64,000 bases of DNA from contig JACJYV010000001.1 of assembly GCA_020635905.1 (NCBI GenBank), positions 186,001 through 250,000 on the forward strand, given 5' to 3'. The stretch is from Bacteroidia bacterium. GTDB lineage: Bacteria; Bacteroidota; Bacteroidia; J057; JADKCL01. Position 1 is the first letter of the stretch, and each line of letters opens with the position of its first letter. The notes beneath the pieces were generated by a model that worked only from the letters and a program-made list of their open reading frames with translations, did not search any database and was not told the DNA's origin. A program made the translations under genes and the position numbers. Below, piece by piece: positions 50,592 to 58,970 of this stretch.

Positions 50592-50720
50592 AGGAGGCAA
50601 ATTTAGGTTTTTTTGCAGTAATAGCCTGCTTTTGAGTAAAACTCGGGGAATAAACTATCCACACGGGTTTCCACAAAGGGAGAAGGGACTTTCCCCAAAA
50701 CGCGCAATGCCCCTCAAAGG

Positions 50721-52613
50721 TTACATCTGATCCGGAACTTTGATCCCCAACAGACCCATGGAATGACGGATCAGTTCTGCGACAAGTTGTGAAAGCTCGT
50801 ATCTGAAGCGGGATGCGTCGGGGTTTTCTGCCCGCAACACGTGCACTTCGTGCACCATGCGATTGAACTCTTTGGCCAGGTCCAGAGCGAAGGCCGCAAT
50901 CAGGGAAGGATCGTACTTTTGAGCCGCTTCGACCAGTAAATCAGGGTATTTGGCAATTTGTCTGAGGACTGATTTCTCTGCATCTGCCAAAGATGCATAC
51001 TTGCGACTTTCTCCCCCAATTCCCATTTCATCCACTTTTCTGAGGATGCTTCTGGCACGGGCATGGGCGTAGGACACAAAAGGTCCCGTATCGCCATACA
51101 GGTTGACCGACTCTTCAGGGTCAAAGACCATCCGCTTGTCGGGTTTCACCCGCAAAATGAAAAATTTCAGGGCTCCCACCCCGATCATTTCATACAATTC
51201 CTGCAATTGCTGATCAGAAAGCCCCTCAATGCGGCCTTTTTCCTGGGTTTCCACTTCCACCGCATCCCGGACTACATTCAGCAGATCATCAGCATCCACC
51301 ACCGTTCCTTCCCGCGATTTCATTCGGCCTGAGGGCAGGTCCACCATGCCGTAAGACAGGTGATACATGCCGTCTGCCCACTCACGACCCAGCTTTTTCA
51401 TGATCAGAAACAGCACTTTGAAGTGGTAATCCTGCTCGTCGGCCACCACATACACACTTTTATTCATCCCGTATTCGGTCGCACGGGATTCAGCCGTACC
51501 AATGTCCTGGGTGATATACATGGAAGTGCCATCCGCCCGGCGCACCACTTTCATATCCAGCTTATCAGCCGTCAGATCTATCCAGACAGAGCCATCCTCC
51601 TTGGTAAAAAATACACCTTTCTCAAGACCCTCAGCGATCAGGTCATTGCCCGTCAGGTAAGTTTGAGATTCGTAATATAGATGGTCGAAGGTGACATAAA
51701 TGCGTTCGTAGGTTGCTTTGAAACCTTCGTAAACCCAGTCATTCAGCTTTTTCCACAGGGCAATCACCTCGGGCTGACCCGCCTCCCACTCAAGCAGCAT
51801 TTCCCGTGCTTCTTTCATGGCCGGGGTATTTTCCTTGAGTTGATCCAGTTCAATGCCCCTTTCCTTCATTGCAGATTTGATCTGGCCCAGGGCAGCTTTG
51901 TCCTCCTCGGTCAAATCCTTTCCTTTGCCTTGCAGCAACAAAGTCGCAGCTTTTTCCTCAAAACCCAGATTTACCAATTCAGCAATGGTTTCTTCGATCA
52001 CCATGGAGGCAAACCGTACATAATAGTCCACCACGAAGTGGTCTGGCTTTTTACCCGTGCTCCCGGGAGTGGCTCCGTTGGCTTCCCGTCGAAAAGCCAC
52101 CATGGATTTGCAAATGGCAATCCCACGGTCATTATAAAGACAGGCTTTGATCACTTCAAAGCCGTTTGCCGCAAGGATACGACTCACAGAATCTCCCAGA
52201 AAATTATTTCTGAGATGACCCAGATGCAGGGGTTTATTGGTATTGGGGGAAGAAAATTCAACAATCACTTTCTGCCCTTTTCCCACTTCACTGCGCACAA
52301 AATCTTCGATTTTGATGGAATGAAAAAAGTCAAACCAATAGGCTTCGCTGAGGGAAATATTCAAAAATCCTTTGACCACATTGAATTCTGACACTTCAGA
52401 CAAATTTTCCCGCAGGTAATTACCCAAAGATTCCCCAATTTTTTCAGGACTTCCAATACCCAGTTTGGCCAGGGGAAAAGTGGTCACAGTGATATCCCCC
52501 GGAAATTCCTTGCGGGTTTCACTCAGGCTAATGGTTTCAGGATCAACGCTTTTTTGAAACTGATCAGCCAGGCACTGCACAACTGCGGCCCGAATCTTTT
52601 GCTCTGTTTTCAT
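50721..52613 (-). CDS. argS: Arginyl-tRNA synthetase
   Basis: The 630-residue class I synthetase contains the N-terminal Add-1 domain, the HIGH-type motif 'HLGHLRNNFLGD' within 'SSPNTNKPLHLGHL', the KMSKS equivalent 'GRMKSREGTVVD', and the C-terminal DALR domain ('RFRYELSQLVAELIRHSMGL'). It charges tRNA-Arg with ATP. The length is typical. It lies three bases from a small envelope protein gene and near an arginase gene, giving a possible arginine-linked operon. Confidence 0.97.
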   Translation of the reverse strand: MKTEQKIRAAVVQCLADQFQKSVDPETISLSETRKEFPGDITVTTFPLAKLGIGSPEKIGESLGNYLRENLSEVSEFNVVKGFLNISLSEAYWFDFFHSIKIEDFVRSEVGKGQKVIVEFSSPNTNKPLHLGHLRNNFLGDSVSRILAANGFEVIKACLYNDRGIAICKSMVAFRREANGATPGSTGKKPDHFVVDYYVRFASMVIEETIAELVNLGFEEKAATLLLQGKGKDLTEEDKAALGQIKSAMKERGIELDQLKENTPAMKEAREMLLEWEAGQPEVIALWKKLNDWVYEGFKATYERIYVTFDHLYYESQTYLTGNDLIAEGLEKGVFFTKEDGSVWIDLTADKLDMKVVRRADGTSMYITQDIGTAESRATEYGMNKSVYVVADEQDYHFKVLFLIMKKLGREWADGMYHLSYGMVDLPSGRMKSREGTVVDADDLLNVVRDAVEVETQEKGRIEGLSDQQLQELYEMIGVGALKFFILRVKPDKRMVFDPEESVNLYGDTGPFVSYAHARARSILRKVDEMGIGGESRKYASLADAEKSVLRQIAKYPDLLVEAAQKYDPSLIAAFALDLAKEFNRMVHEVHVLRAENPDASRFRYELSQLVAELIRHSMGLLGIKVPDQM

Positions 52614-52616
52614 GAA

Positions 52617-53273
52617 TTACCAATGTCGTTTATCTTGCCGCCAGGCAAATCCGACTTCAAAGGTAAGGAAAAGCCTCAATTCATCAAGAAAAGGTACGGT
52701 GTACCAGGGGCGGGTAAAGTCGCTGGCCGAGTGGCCGCCGTTGTAAAAATTCAAAAAGTATTCTGGTCCAAAGGAAAAGCCCAGGGCGATATTGCGGTCG
52801 CGGGGACTGAGCAACCATTGGTAACCTGCAGCAGCATTCAGGCCTGCGCTGTTGATGTAGGTCACCTCGGTCGTTTCCAGTTGGCTGCCGATGAAATTCA
52901 CCCTTCGGGTGCGCAATCCTCCCCCCACATGAATAAAAAATCCGCGGGGAGAATAGCGGGTAAAAAGGTATTGCCGCAAAGCAATCCTGATGCCCCCGCC
53001 GATCTGTTTCTGATCTTTGCGAATGGCATTTTGCCGCATGATAAAGGGGGAAAAAAACCAAAAACGGTGGGAATCTGCCCAGCGTTTTTCCACCATGGCC
53101 CTGAACTCATTGACCAGACCTGAGGCAGGATCCACTTTCAGTAACCAGTTCTTTTTCAGGGGATCATAAATCTGCTCTGTCCCTTTGGAGGCCATTTTTT
53201 TATTCCTTTTCTGGGCCTGAACGACGCCAAAGGCCAGCAAAAGGATCATCGATATGGTCAGAATACGAAGCAA
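52617..53273 (-). CDS. Small outer-membrane or periplasmic protein, 218 aa
   Basis: A signal peptide ('ILTISMILLLAFGVVQAQ') precedes a sequence with alternating hydrophobic strands ('IRIALRQYLFTRYSPRGFFI', 'ALGFSFGPEYFLNFYNGG') and a final 'RLFLTFEVGFAW', consistent with a small beta-barrel ending in an aromatic region. The last residues 'KRHW' do not match the strongest outer-membrane C-terminal motif. The family is unknown. The start TTG (53273) is the only option that keeps the signal peptide. The gene is 3-6 bases from both argS and the arginase gene. Confidence 0.72.
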   Translation of the reverse strand: MLRILTISMILLLAFGVVQAQKRNKKMASKGTEQIYDPLKKNWLLKVDPASGLVNEFRAMVEKRWADSHRFWFFSPFIMRQNAIRKDQKQIGGGIRIALRQYLFTRYSPRGFFIHVGGGLRTRRVNFIGSQLETTEVTYINSAGLNAAAGYQWLLSPRDRNIALGFSFGPEYFLNFYNGGHSASDFTRPWYTVPFLDELRLFLTFEVGFAWRQDKRHW

Positions 53274-53279
53274 ATTCTT

Positions 53280-54221
53280 TTATTCGTCGAGCAATTCTTC
53301 CAATAGCCAGGCTGCCACTTCGGCCGTCTGATTTTTGTGGTCCAGCAAAGGATTTACTTCAGTAAACTCCAGAGCGGCCAGTTTTTCCGACTTCCAGAGC
53401 AGTTTGAGCAATGTTGCGGCCTGGGTGTAGGAAAGTCCGTCATCAACGGGTGTACCTGTGCCAGGCACAATGCGGCTGTCAAGGCTGTCGATATCAAAGC
53501 TAACGTAAATAATGTCGCAATCTTTCAAATAGGACAGGATTTGATGGGCCAGATTCACGGTTCCCATCTCATCGACCTGGGCAATTTCATATTTGCGGAT
53601 GCGGAATTGCTCAATCAGCTTGTCCTCCTCCTTTTCCGTACTGCGCACGCCCACGTACACGAGGTCGCGCGGCATCACTTTGGGTGATTGTCCGCCGATA
53701 TTGCAAATGGTATTCCACATGGCCTCTACCCCGTCGCCCGGGGCATTGCTGCCAAATGACTTATTGTCGAATGCGAGGGCAGCCGCGACGGGCATGCCGT
53801 GCATATTGCCCGAAGGGGTGCTGAATGGGGTGTGCAAATCTGCGTGGGCGTCGATCCAGACCAGTCCCATGCGCTTGCCCGGGTACGCGGCAGAAACGCC
53901 TGAAAATCCGCCAATTGCGTTGGAGTGATCGCCTGTGATGATGATGGGAAAAACCCCCGCATTGATGGTATCAGAAACTACCAGGGCCACTTCCTCAAAC
54001 ACAGTTTGCAGTTCGTGAATGCGGCGGGCATTGGGAAATTTGGCGCGACGAAACATGGGGTCAGGGCCTTCGTCGGGACGATAGATGTAACGAGGGTATT
54101 CACGATAATACCGGTAATTATTATTCAATGCTGCCCATCGCACGGCCTCAGGCCCAAGGCTTGCACCACGGGTCCCGGCCCCATACTCAGAGGCAACCTC
54201 AATTACCATGATTTTTCTCAT
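53280..54221 (-). CDS. Arginase-family hydrolase
   Basis: The 313-residue protein carries the ureohydrolase metal motifs: 'IIITGDHSNAIGGF' (GDHS), 'VWIDAHADLHTPFST' (DAHxD) and 'YVSFDIDSLDSRIVPGTGTP' (SFDxDxxDP-like). It cleaves arginine to ornithine and urea, or a related guanidino compound such as agmatine or formiminoglutamate. ATG 54221 is chosen over an upstream ATG (54350) that adds a family-unlike extension. An AAGGA ribosome-site-like stretch sits before it. The run arginase, small envelope protein, argS is tightly spaced (6 and 3 bases), suggesting co-transcription. Confidence 0.9.
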   Translation of the reverse strand: MRKIMVIEVASEYGAGTRGASLGPEAVRWAALNNNYRYYREYPRYIYRPDEGPDPMFRRAKFPNARRIHELQTVFEEVALVVSDTINAGVFPIIITGDHSNAIGGFSGVSAAYPGKRMGLVWIDAHADLHTPFSTPSGNMHGMPVAAALAFDNKSFGSNAPGDGVEAMWNTICNIGGQSPKVMPRDLVYVGVRSTEKEEDKLIEQFRIRKYEIAQVDEMGTVNLAHQILSYLKDCDIIYVSFDIDSLDSRIVPGTGTPVDDGLSYTQAATLLKLLWKSEKLAALEFTEVNPLLDHKNQTAEVAAWLLEELLDE

Positions 54222-54322
54222 AAAAAATCCTTCTTTCAACAAAGCTACTTTTTCTCCCCGAAAAGGAAAACCGGGTTGGAATAATTTTATGGAAGGCGGA
54301 AGACGCTTTGCTGATTTGCGGG

Positions 54323-57067
54323 CTATTCTTCCATCGAACCATCCCACCAAACCTCCTCGTCATCGTCCAATTGGACGGGTTTGATGTAGCCGCGCGGCTT
54401 TTCCGGGGCGGGATTTTCGAGGCGACGATAGCCCCAGGTTGGAGGCGGCGGGGCTGGTTTTTCCTCAATTTCCTCAGGTTCCTCTTCTTCCAATTCGTCT
54501 TCTTCCTCTTCCTCCTCTTCCAAATCATCCTCAAGGTCATCCTCTTCCAAATCCTCTTCCATGTTTATTGGCTCAGGAATAAACTCCAAAACGGGAGATT
54601 CTGTCTCAATTTCAGGTTCGGGTTCAGGAGAATCTTCCTCTAATTCAGGTAAATGGGATTCAACCAAAGGTTCAGGAATTTCTTCTGGATTAAACTCCAA
54701 AACGGGCGATTCTGCTTCAATTTCAGGTTCTGGTTCAGGTGAATCTTCCTCAAATTCAGGCAAATGGGATTCAACCAAAGGTTCAGGAACTTCTTCTGGA
54801 ATAAACTCAAAAACGGGCAATTCTGCCTCAATTTCAGCTTCTGATTCAGGCGAATCTTCCTCAATTTCAGACAAATGGGATTCAACCAAAGGCTCGGGAA
54901 CTTCTTCTGGAATAAACTCCAAAACGGGCGATTCAGCCTCAATTTCGGGTTTTGATTCAGGCGAATCTTCCTCAATTTCAGACAAATGGGATTCAACCAA
55001 AGGCTCGGGAACTTCTTCTGGAATAAACTCCAAAACGGGCGATTCAGCCTCAATTTCGGGTTTTGATTCAGGCGAATCTTCCTCAGTTTCGGGCAAACCT
55101 TTTTCAACCAAAGAGACGTTCTCCGCCCCAAAATCAAAATTCAGCGCAGCAGAAAGTGACCAGCTTTCTGATTCACTGGGCGGCAAATCTACCCCAAATT
55201 TTGACTCAGCATCAGCTAAATCTTCCCTTTCCAGGGGCAGAAAATCGAGTCCCAATGAAATTGGGGTAAACGGCGGGTCCTCCTCTTCCACCACAGGTTC
55301 AGGCACATCGTCATTCGCGGTAATTTCTGTGTCTGGAGAAATGAAATTCAAAGTCATTTCGCCAGATGAAAAGCCCTCGTTTTCACCTGAAAAATGATAT
55401 TTCCCCTGCAAAAAGTCCGTTTGCCACTCAAAGGCAGGTGAGGTTACATTTTGGGGAGTGGTGAGAGGTGGCGGATCGTTTTCCCCCAACTCGGACAGGG
55501 GCACAATTCTGGACTCGGCAGGCTCCAAATAACCCGTTTCTGACTCAAGTTCCTCACGAAACATATCCCTCAGTTTGGCATAATCGTAATGGCCCGGAGG
55601 CGGGGGCCCATCAACCCCAGGTCTGATCCTTCTGAATATCCTGAAAATTCTGTTGCGAAGCCACCTGAAGGGAGACATCAGATTATACCAAAACGCGCTC
55701 GACAACAGCTGGGAGTCCGTGGTGGATTCGTAGGTGAAGAACAGCGCCATGGGAGTAAGAACCAGGCAGGGAAGCCAGGAACCTACAAAAACGGGCAAAA
55801 CGTCGTCCTGGGCCAGCTTTTTGCCCTGAATCAAGAGAACGTAAAACAGAATAAAAAGCGAAATTGAAATAAGGGTGGGCATACCCAGGCCCCCTTTGCG
55901 AATGATGGCACCCAGGGGCGCCCCGATCAAAAGGAAAATCAGACAGGAGATCGGCAGGGAGAATTTTTCCTGAAGTTCGATCTGATAATTTCGTTTGCTT
56001 TTGCCCTCTTCCCAGAGTTGTGTCTCGGCAGATTGGGCAAATTGGCGGATCATATCCGCATCCTGGAGGGATTGGCGCAAGATTGGCGCAGCTTTGCGAT
56101 CATCAAAATAGGTGATCAGCCCCGAGGAAGGAATGCCGGGAAGAGTGGTTTCCTCGGCAGTCAGCAGAATAGAATCTCCCGGCAAAAAGGGAACCAGCCC
56201 AAGACGGAAACTCTCTGTTTTGGCCTTGGTCACCATCTCCACGCTGTCGATGGATTTCTGCAATTCGAAAATATCCTGCATGTACTGGTGGGAAGAAAAA
56301 CGGGCTTCATCCGTACGTTGTATCCCAAAATCAGACAAATCAAAGCGAAAAACCAGGGTATCAAAGTAAAAACGCCCGTAGCGATAGGTCTCCTCTTCCC
56401 GCTCGCGGTTAACATAACTTTCATGACTTACCCCGCCGAAAAGGGTCATTTGCAACAAAAAACGCTCCTCGTCAAGGTACATCCAGCCCGAATCGGCCAT
56501 TACCACCTTGTTATTTCCCTGCTGACGGGTATGATCGTAGATCATGATTTTCTTCAGCATTTCCGTCTTGTCATTCTTTTCCGCCACCCGCAGGGTGTAG
56601 CCCTCGATTCCGTTATAAAAGTGACCTGGTTTGAGATTGAAAGCCGGCTTGGCTACCTGCATGTCGTAAAGGAGGCTGAAAAGCTTGAGATTGGCCCTGG
56701 GGACGACGTAGAATGAGAACAAAAGAGAAAATAATGTCACTCCCAGAGTAAGTCCAAACATGGGCCGCATGATGCGGGCAGTGCTGATCCCAGAGGCCTT
56801 CAGAGCGGCTATTTCATAGTTTTCGCCCATGTTTCCCATCGTTATAAGGGATGAAAGCAGGGTCGATAAGGGCAGCGCCAAAACCACCAGTTTGGCCGAG
56901 GCAAACCAAAAAACTTTCAGGATTTCGAACATTTCGAACCCTTTGCCAAATAAAACATCTTTGTAACGGGAAATGAATTGCAGTACGAGGATAAAAAGCA
57001 CCACGAAAAAACTTGACATAAAGGGCCTTGTGTAGTTCCTTATGATGAATATGTAAAGTTTTTTCAC
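54323..57067 (-). CDS. LptF/LptG permease with a long acidic repeat tail, 914 aa
   Basis: Residues ~1-470 are an LptF/LptG permease: 'FVVLFILVLQFISRYKDVLF', the conserved 'PLSTLLSSLITMGNMGENYE', 'AALKASGIS', a periplasmic jelly-roll region (~120-350) and 'LPISCLIFLLIGAPLGAIIR'. After the last helix a cytoplasmic tail of ~428 residues (487-914) is dominated by Glu, Ser and Pro. It contains five 37-residue repeats (653-837) with phrases like 'EEDSPESKPEIEAESPVLEF' and 'IPEEVPEPLVESHL', then a poly-Glu/Asp stretch and a 'PAPPPPTW' Pro-rich end. The permease helps move LPS from the inner membrane with LptB. The tail is far beyond normal family length (usually ~360-500 aa). The start is GTG 57067. 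Confidence 0.9.
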   Translation of the reverse strand: MKKLYIFIIRNYTRPFMSSFFVVLFILVLQFISRYKDVLFGKGFEMFEILKVFWFASAKLVVLALPLSTLLSSLITMGNMGENYEIAALKASGISTARIMRPMFGLTLGVTLFSLLFSFYVVPRANLKLFSLLYDMQVAKPAFNLKPGHFYNGIEGYTLRVAEKNDKTEMLKKIMIYDHTRQQGNNKVVMADSGWMYLDEERFLLQMTLFGGVSHESYVNREREEETYRYGRFYFDTLVFRFDLSDFGIQRTDEARFSSHQYMQDIFELQKSIDSVEMVTKAKTESFRLGLVPFLPGDSILLTAEETTLPGIPSSGLITYFDDRKAAPILRQSLQDADMIRQFAQSAETQLWEEGKSKRNYQIELQEKFSLPISCLIFLLIGAPLGAIIRKGGLGMPTLISISLFILFYVLLIQGKKLAQDDVLPVFVGSWLPCLVLTPMALFFTYESTTDSQLLSSAFWYNLMSPFRWLRNRIFRIFRRIRPGVDGPPPPGHYDYAKLRDMFREELESETGYLEPAESRIVPLSELGENDPPPLTTPQNVTSPAFEWQTDFLQGKYHFSGENEGFSSGEMTLNFISPDTEITANDDVPEPVVEEEDPPFTPISLGLDFLPLEREDLADAESKFGVDLPPSESESWSLSAALNFDFGAENVSLVEKGLPETEEDSPESKPEIEAESPVLEFIPEEVPEPLVESHLSEIEEDSPESKPEIEAESPVLEFIPEEVPEPLVESHLSEIEEDSPESEAEIEAELPVFEFIPEEVPEPLVESHLPEFEEDSPEPEPEIEAESPVLEFNPEEIPEPLVESHLPELEEDSPEPEPEIETESPVLEFIPEPINMEEDLEEDDLEDDLEEEEEEEDELEEEEPEEIEEKPAPPPPTWGYRRLENPAPEKPRGYIKPVQLDDDEEVWWDGSMEE
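54557..55111 (-). repeat. Five 111-bp tandem repeats in the LptF/LptG tail
   Basis: Five units of exactly 111 bp (37 codons) encode the acidic repeats (residues 653-837). Neighbouring units at 54870-55110 are nearly identical in DNA, whereas the outer ones (54557-54870) have drifted, suggesting recent expansion by unequal recombination or slippage. Confidence 0.88.
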
Positions 57068-57202
57068 TGAATATTTGCCTTTCCTGCCTTCCTGGCCTGC
57101 TCCTGGTTGATTTTTGGGACGAAATTAAGGTACGTGGTGTTGGTAGGTAATAAATTTAGCAGGTTTTTCCCGATTTGAAATAAGAAATTTCCCCTGACAA
57201 CC

Positions 57203-57397
57203 TTATTTCTGCTTGCTTTTTGGCCTCCAAAGATAAAATAATCCCGTCCCTGAGATCAGGGTAATCAGAGCGGGAAAAAGAACGGCAAAAGGCAGGCTTC
57301 CAGGCCCAGAAAGCACTGTAATCCGGAAATAAATCCAATAAAATAATAGAAAAGCAAGGTGTATTGCGCACCGGGACTTGAGGTTGACTATCCCCAT
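57203..57397 (-). CDS. Small two-helix membrane protein, 64 aa
   Basis: The ORF begins with ATG preceded by an AAGGAG-like site, and encodes two hydrophobic helices ('LAFLLFYWIYFRITVL' and 'FAVLFPALITLISGTGLFYL') with a basic C-terminus ('WRPKSKQK'). A longer overlapping frame (57156-57443) is hydrophilic and less convincing. It lies upstream of the long LptF/LptG gene. Function unknown. Confidence 0.5.
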   Translation of the reverse strand: MGIVNLKSRCAIHLAFLLFYWIYFRITVLSGPGSLPFAVLFPALITLISGTGLFYLWRPKSKQK

Positions 57398-57467
57398 TTA
57401 CTTTTGACTCCTTCCAAAAGCTGGCTATGTAGGCATTTTTCACTTACTTTAGGTCTGATCAGGTAAC

Positions 57468-58073
57468 ATGGAAAACGAATATTTCAGTCAGGAAGAATTG
57501 TCAGTGTTGGGCGACCGCAGGTTTATGCAGCTCAAAGCAGCTGCCGATCCTAAAATTAAGGAGCTTTTGTTTGGAGTAAAACAAAAAATTGAATCCGTTT
57601 TTCAGGCAGATTTGGAAAAATTTAAAGGCAATATTCAGTTTAAGCCCGCAAAATTCAGCCGGGGAGAGAATTATCACGGCTTTGCCTATCGGGTAATGGA
57701 CTTTCCCAGCTCACTTTCTGGCGAAAACATCTTCCTTTTCCGCACCCTCTTCCTCTGGGGACACCATTTTTCCTTCCATTTTATCCTAAAAGGGGATCCA
57801 TTGACCCAATTTTTACCCAAAATCGAACAAAACTGGTCAAAGACCAGCGAAAAAACCTGGCTGAGTACACAAAATTCACCCTGGGAATGGGAGTTTACCC
57901 CTGAAACGCACCTTCGCGCCTCAGACATCAGTTCAAAGCAACTTTTGGAACAGGTTGAGTCAGGAAATTTTCTCAAAATTTCCCAAAAAGTTGAAACTGA
58001 AGAGTATCAGAACCTCCCTGAGGTGGGCGCAGAATTTTGGCGGGGAATCTGCCAAATGCTTACTTTAGGCTGA
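57468..58073 (+). CDS. Conserved cytosolic protein of unknown function, 201 aa
   Basis: No named family is recognised. The protein has no signal or membrane helix; 'YHGFAYRVMDFPSSLSGENI', 'TLFLWGHHFSFHFILKG' and a C-terminal 'EFWRGICQMLTLG' suggest a mixed alpha/beta fold. Its stop overlaps the convergent omega-amidase gene by 14 bases, which supports both as real compact genes. Confidence 0.7.
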   Translation: MENEYFSQEELSVLGDRRFMQLKAAADPKIKELLFGVKQKIESVFQADLEKFKGNIQFKPAKFSRGENYHGFAYRVMDFPSSLSGENIFLFRTLFLWGHHFSFHFILKGDPLTQFLPKIEQNWSKTSEKTWLSTQNSPWEWEFTPETHLRASDISSKQLLEQVESGNFLKISQKVETEEYQNLPEVGAEFWRGICQMLTLG

Positions 58074-58836
58074 ATGCATCTGCATCCTGCCAGGCGGGAA
58101 ACGCCTTGCGGTAGGATTCCAGTTCATTCCAATCCAGACTGGCGCTCAAAACCGTTTCGACCTGAGAGGCCGTGACCAGAAATTCTCCCCTGGGAGAAAT
58201 GATGGCAGAATCACCACTATAGGAAATGTCTTTTCCATCCGTTCCCACACGGTTTACCCCCAGGCAGTATGCCTGGTTTTCGATGGCCCGGGCCAACAGC
58301 AAGGCCTTCCAGTGACTGGATCTGGCTTGTGGCCAATTGGCCGAATAAAGCAATATGTCGTAACCTTGCTCTGATTTCTTACGGGAAAAAACCGGAAACC
58401 TCAGGTCATAACAAACCTGCAGACAAATCTTCCAGCCCAGGTATTCCACCACCACCTGCTGGTTTCCACCCGTGTAAACCTCATGCTCGCCTGCCATGCG
58501 AAACAGGTGACGTTTGTCATAATGGGTTTGCACTCCATCAGGTGTTACAAAAATCATCCTGTTATAATATTTCCCATCTTCATGAATGATGAGGCTGCCC
58601 GTGATGGCGCACTCCAGATTTTCAGCCATTTCAATCATCCAGAAAACGGAGTTTCCGTCCATTTCCTCACAATGGTTTTGGGGATCCATGGTAAATCCCG
58701 TGCTGAACATTTCAGGCAGGACCACCATATCTGCCGCGGGGGCCGCCGCGATGAGCGCAGTGAGTTTGGCCAGATTGGCCTCAGGATCTTCCCAAAGAAG
58801 ATTGGACTGTATCAGAGCTACCTGAAGTGGTTCCAT
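58060..58836 (-). CDS. Nitrilase-superfamily omega-amidase
   Basis: The 258-residue enzyme has the catalytic triad of carbon-nitrogen hydrolases: E42 in 'VVLPEMFSTGF', K108 in 'THYDKRHLFRM' and C142 in 'LQVCYDLRFPVFS'. The pattern 'EMFSTGFTMD' and 'GEHEVYTGG' matches YafV/Nit2-type omega-amidases, which deaminate alpha-ketoglutaramate or alpha-ketosuccinamate. Length and residues are normal. It is convergent with the 201-aa gene. Confidence 0.92.
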   Translation of the reverse strand: MEPLQVALIQSNLLWEDPEANLAKLTALIAAAPAADMVVLPEMFSTGFTMDPQNHCEEMDGNSVFWMIEMAENLECAITGSLIIHEDGKYYNRMIFVTPDGVQTHYDKRHLFRMAGEHEVYTGGNQQVVVEYLGWKICLQVCYDLRFPVFSRKKSEQGYDILLYSANWPQARSSHWKALLLARAIENQAYCLGVNRVGTDGKDISYSGDSAIISPRGEFLVTASQVETVLSASLDWNELESYRKAFPAWQDADAFSLK

Positions 58837-58970
58837 AGATTTTGCTGAATTACTTTTTCGCGCCGCAAAGTTGCACCATGTTAATCCAAAACAGGAATAA
58901 AGCAGATTTCACTTTGGGTTAATGCACCTTTTCAGGCCAAAGATAAGCAAATTGACACAGTTTCACCTGC

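Noticed and set aside
54561..55397. A 278-residue Ser/Gly-rich open frame on the plus strand ('SGSGSGESSSNSG' repeats)
   Set aside because: It lies wholly antisense to the 111-bp repeats and neighbouring tail sequence of the LptF/LptG gene. Its repeats are the reverse reading of those repeats, the composition is abnormal and no start signal is seen.
57156..57443. A 95-residue minus-strand frame overlapping the small membrane ORF
   Set aside because: Hydrophilic with scattered Cys and Trp and no family-like pattern; the overlapping 64-residue frame has a ribosome-site-like stretch and two clear hydrophobic helices, so I kept that one.
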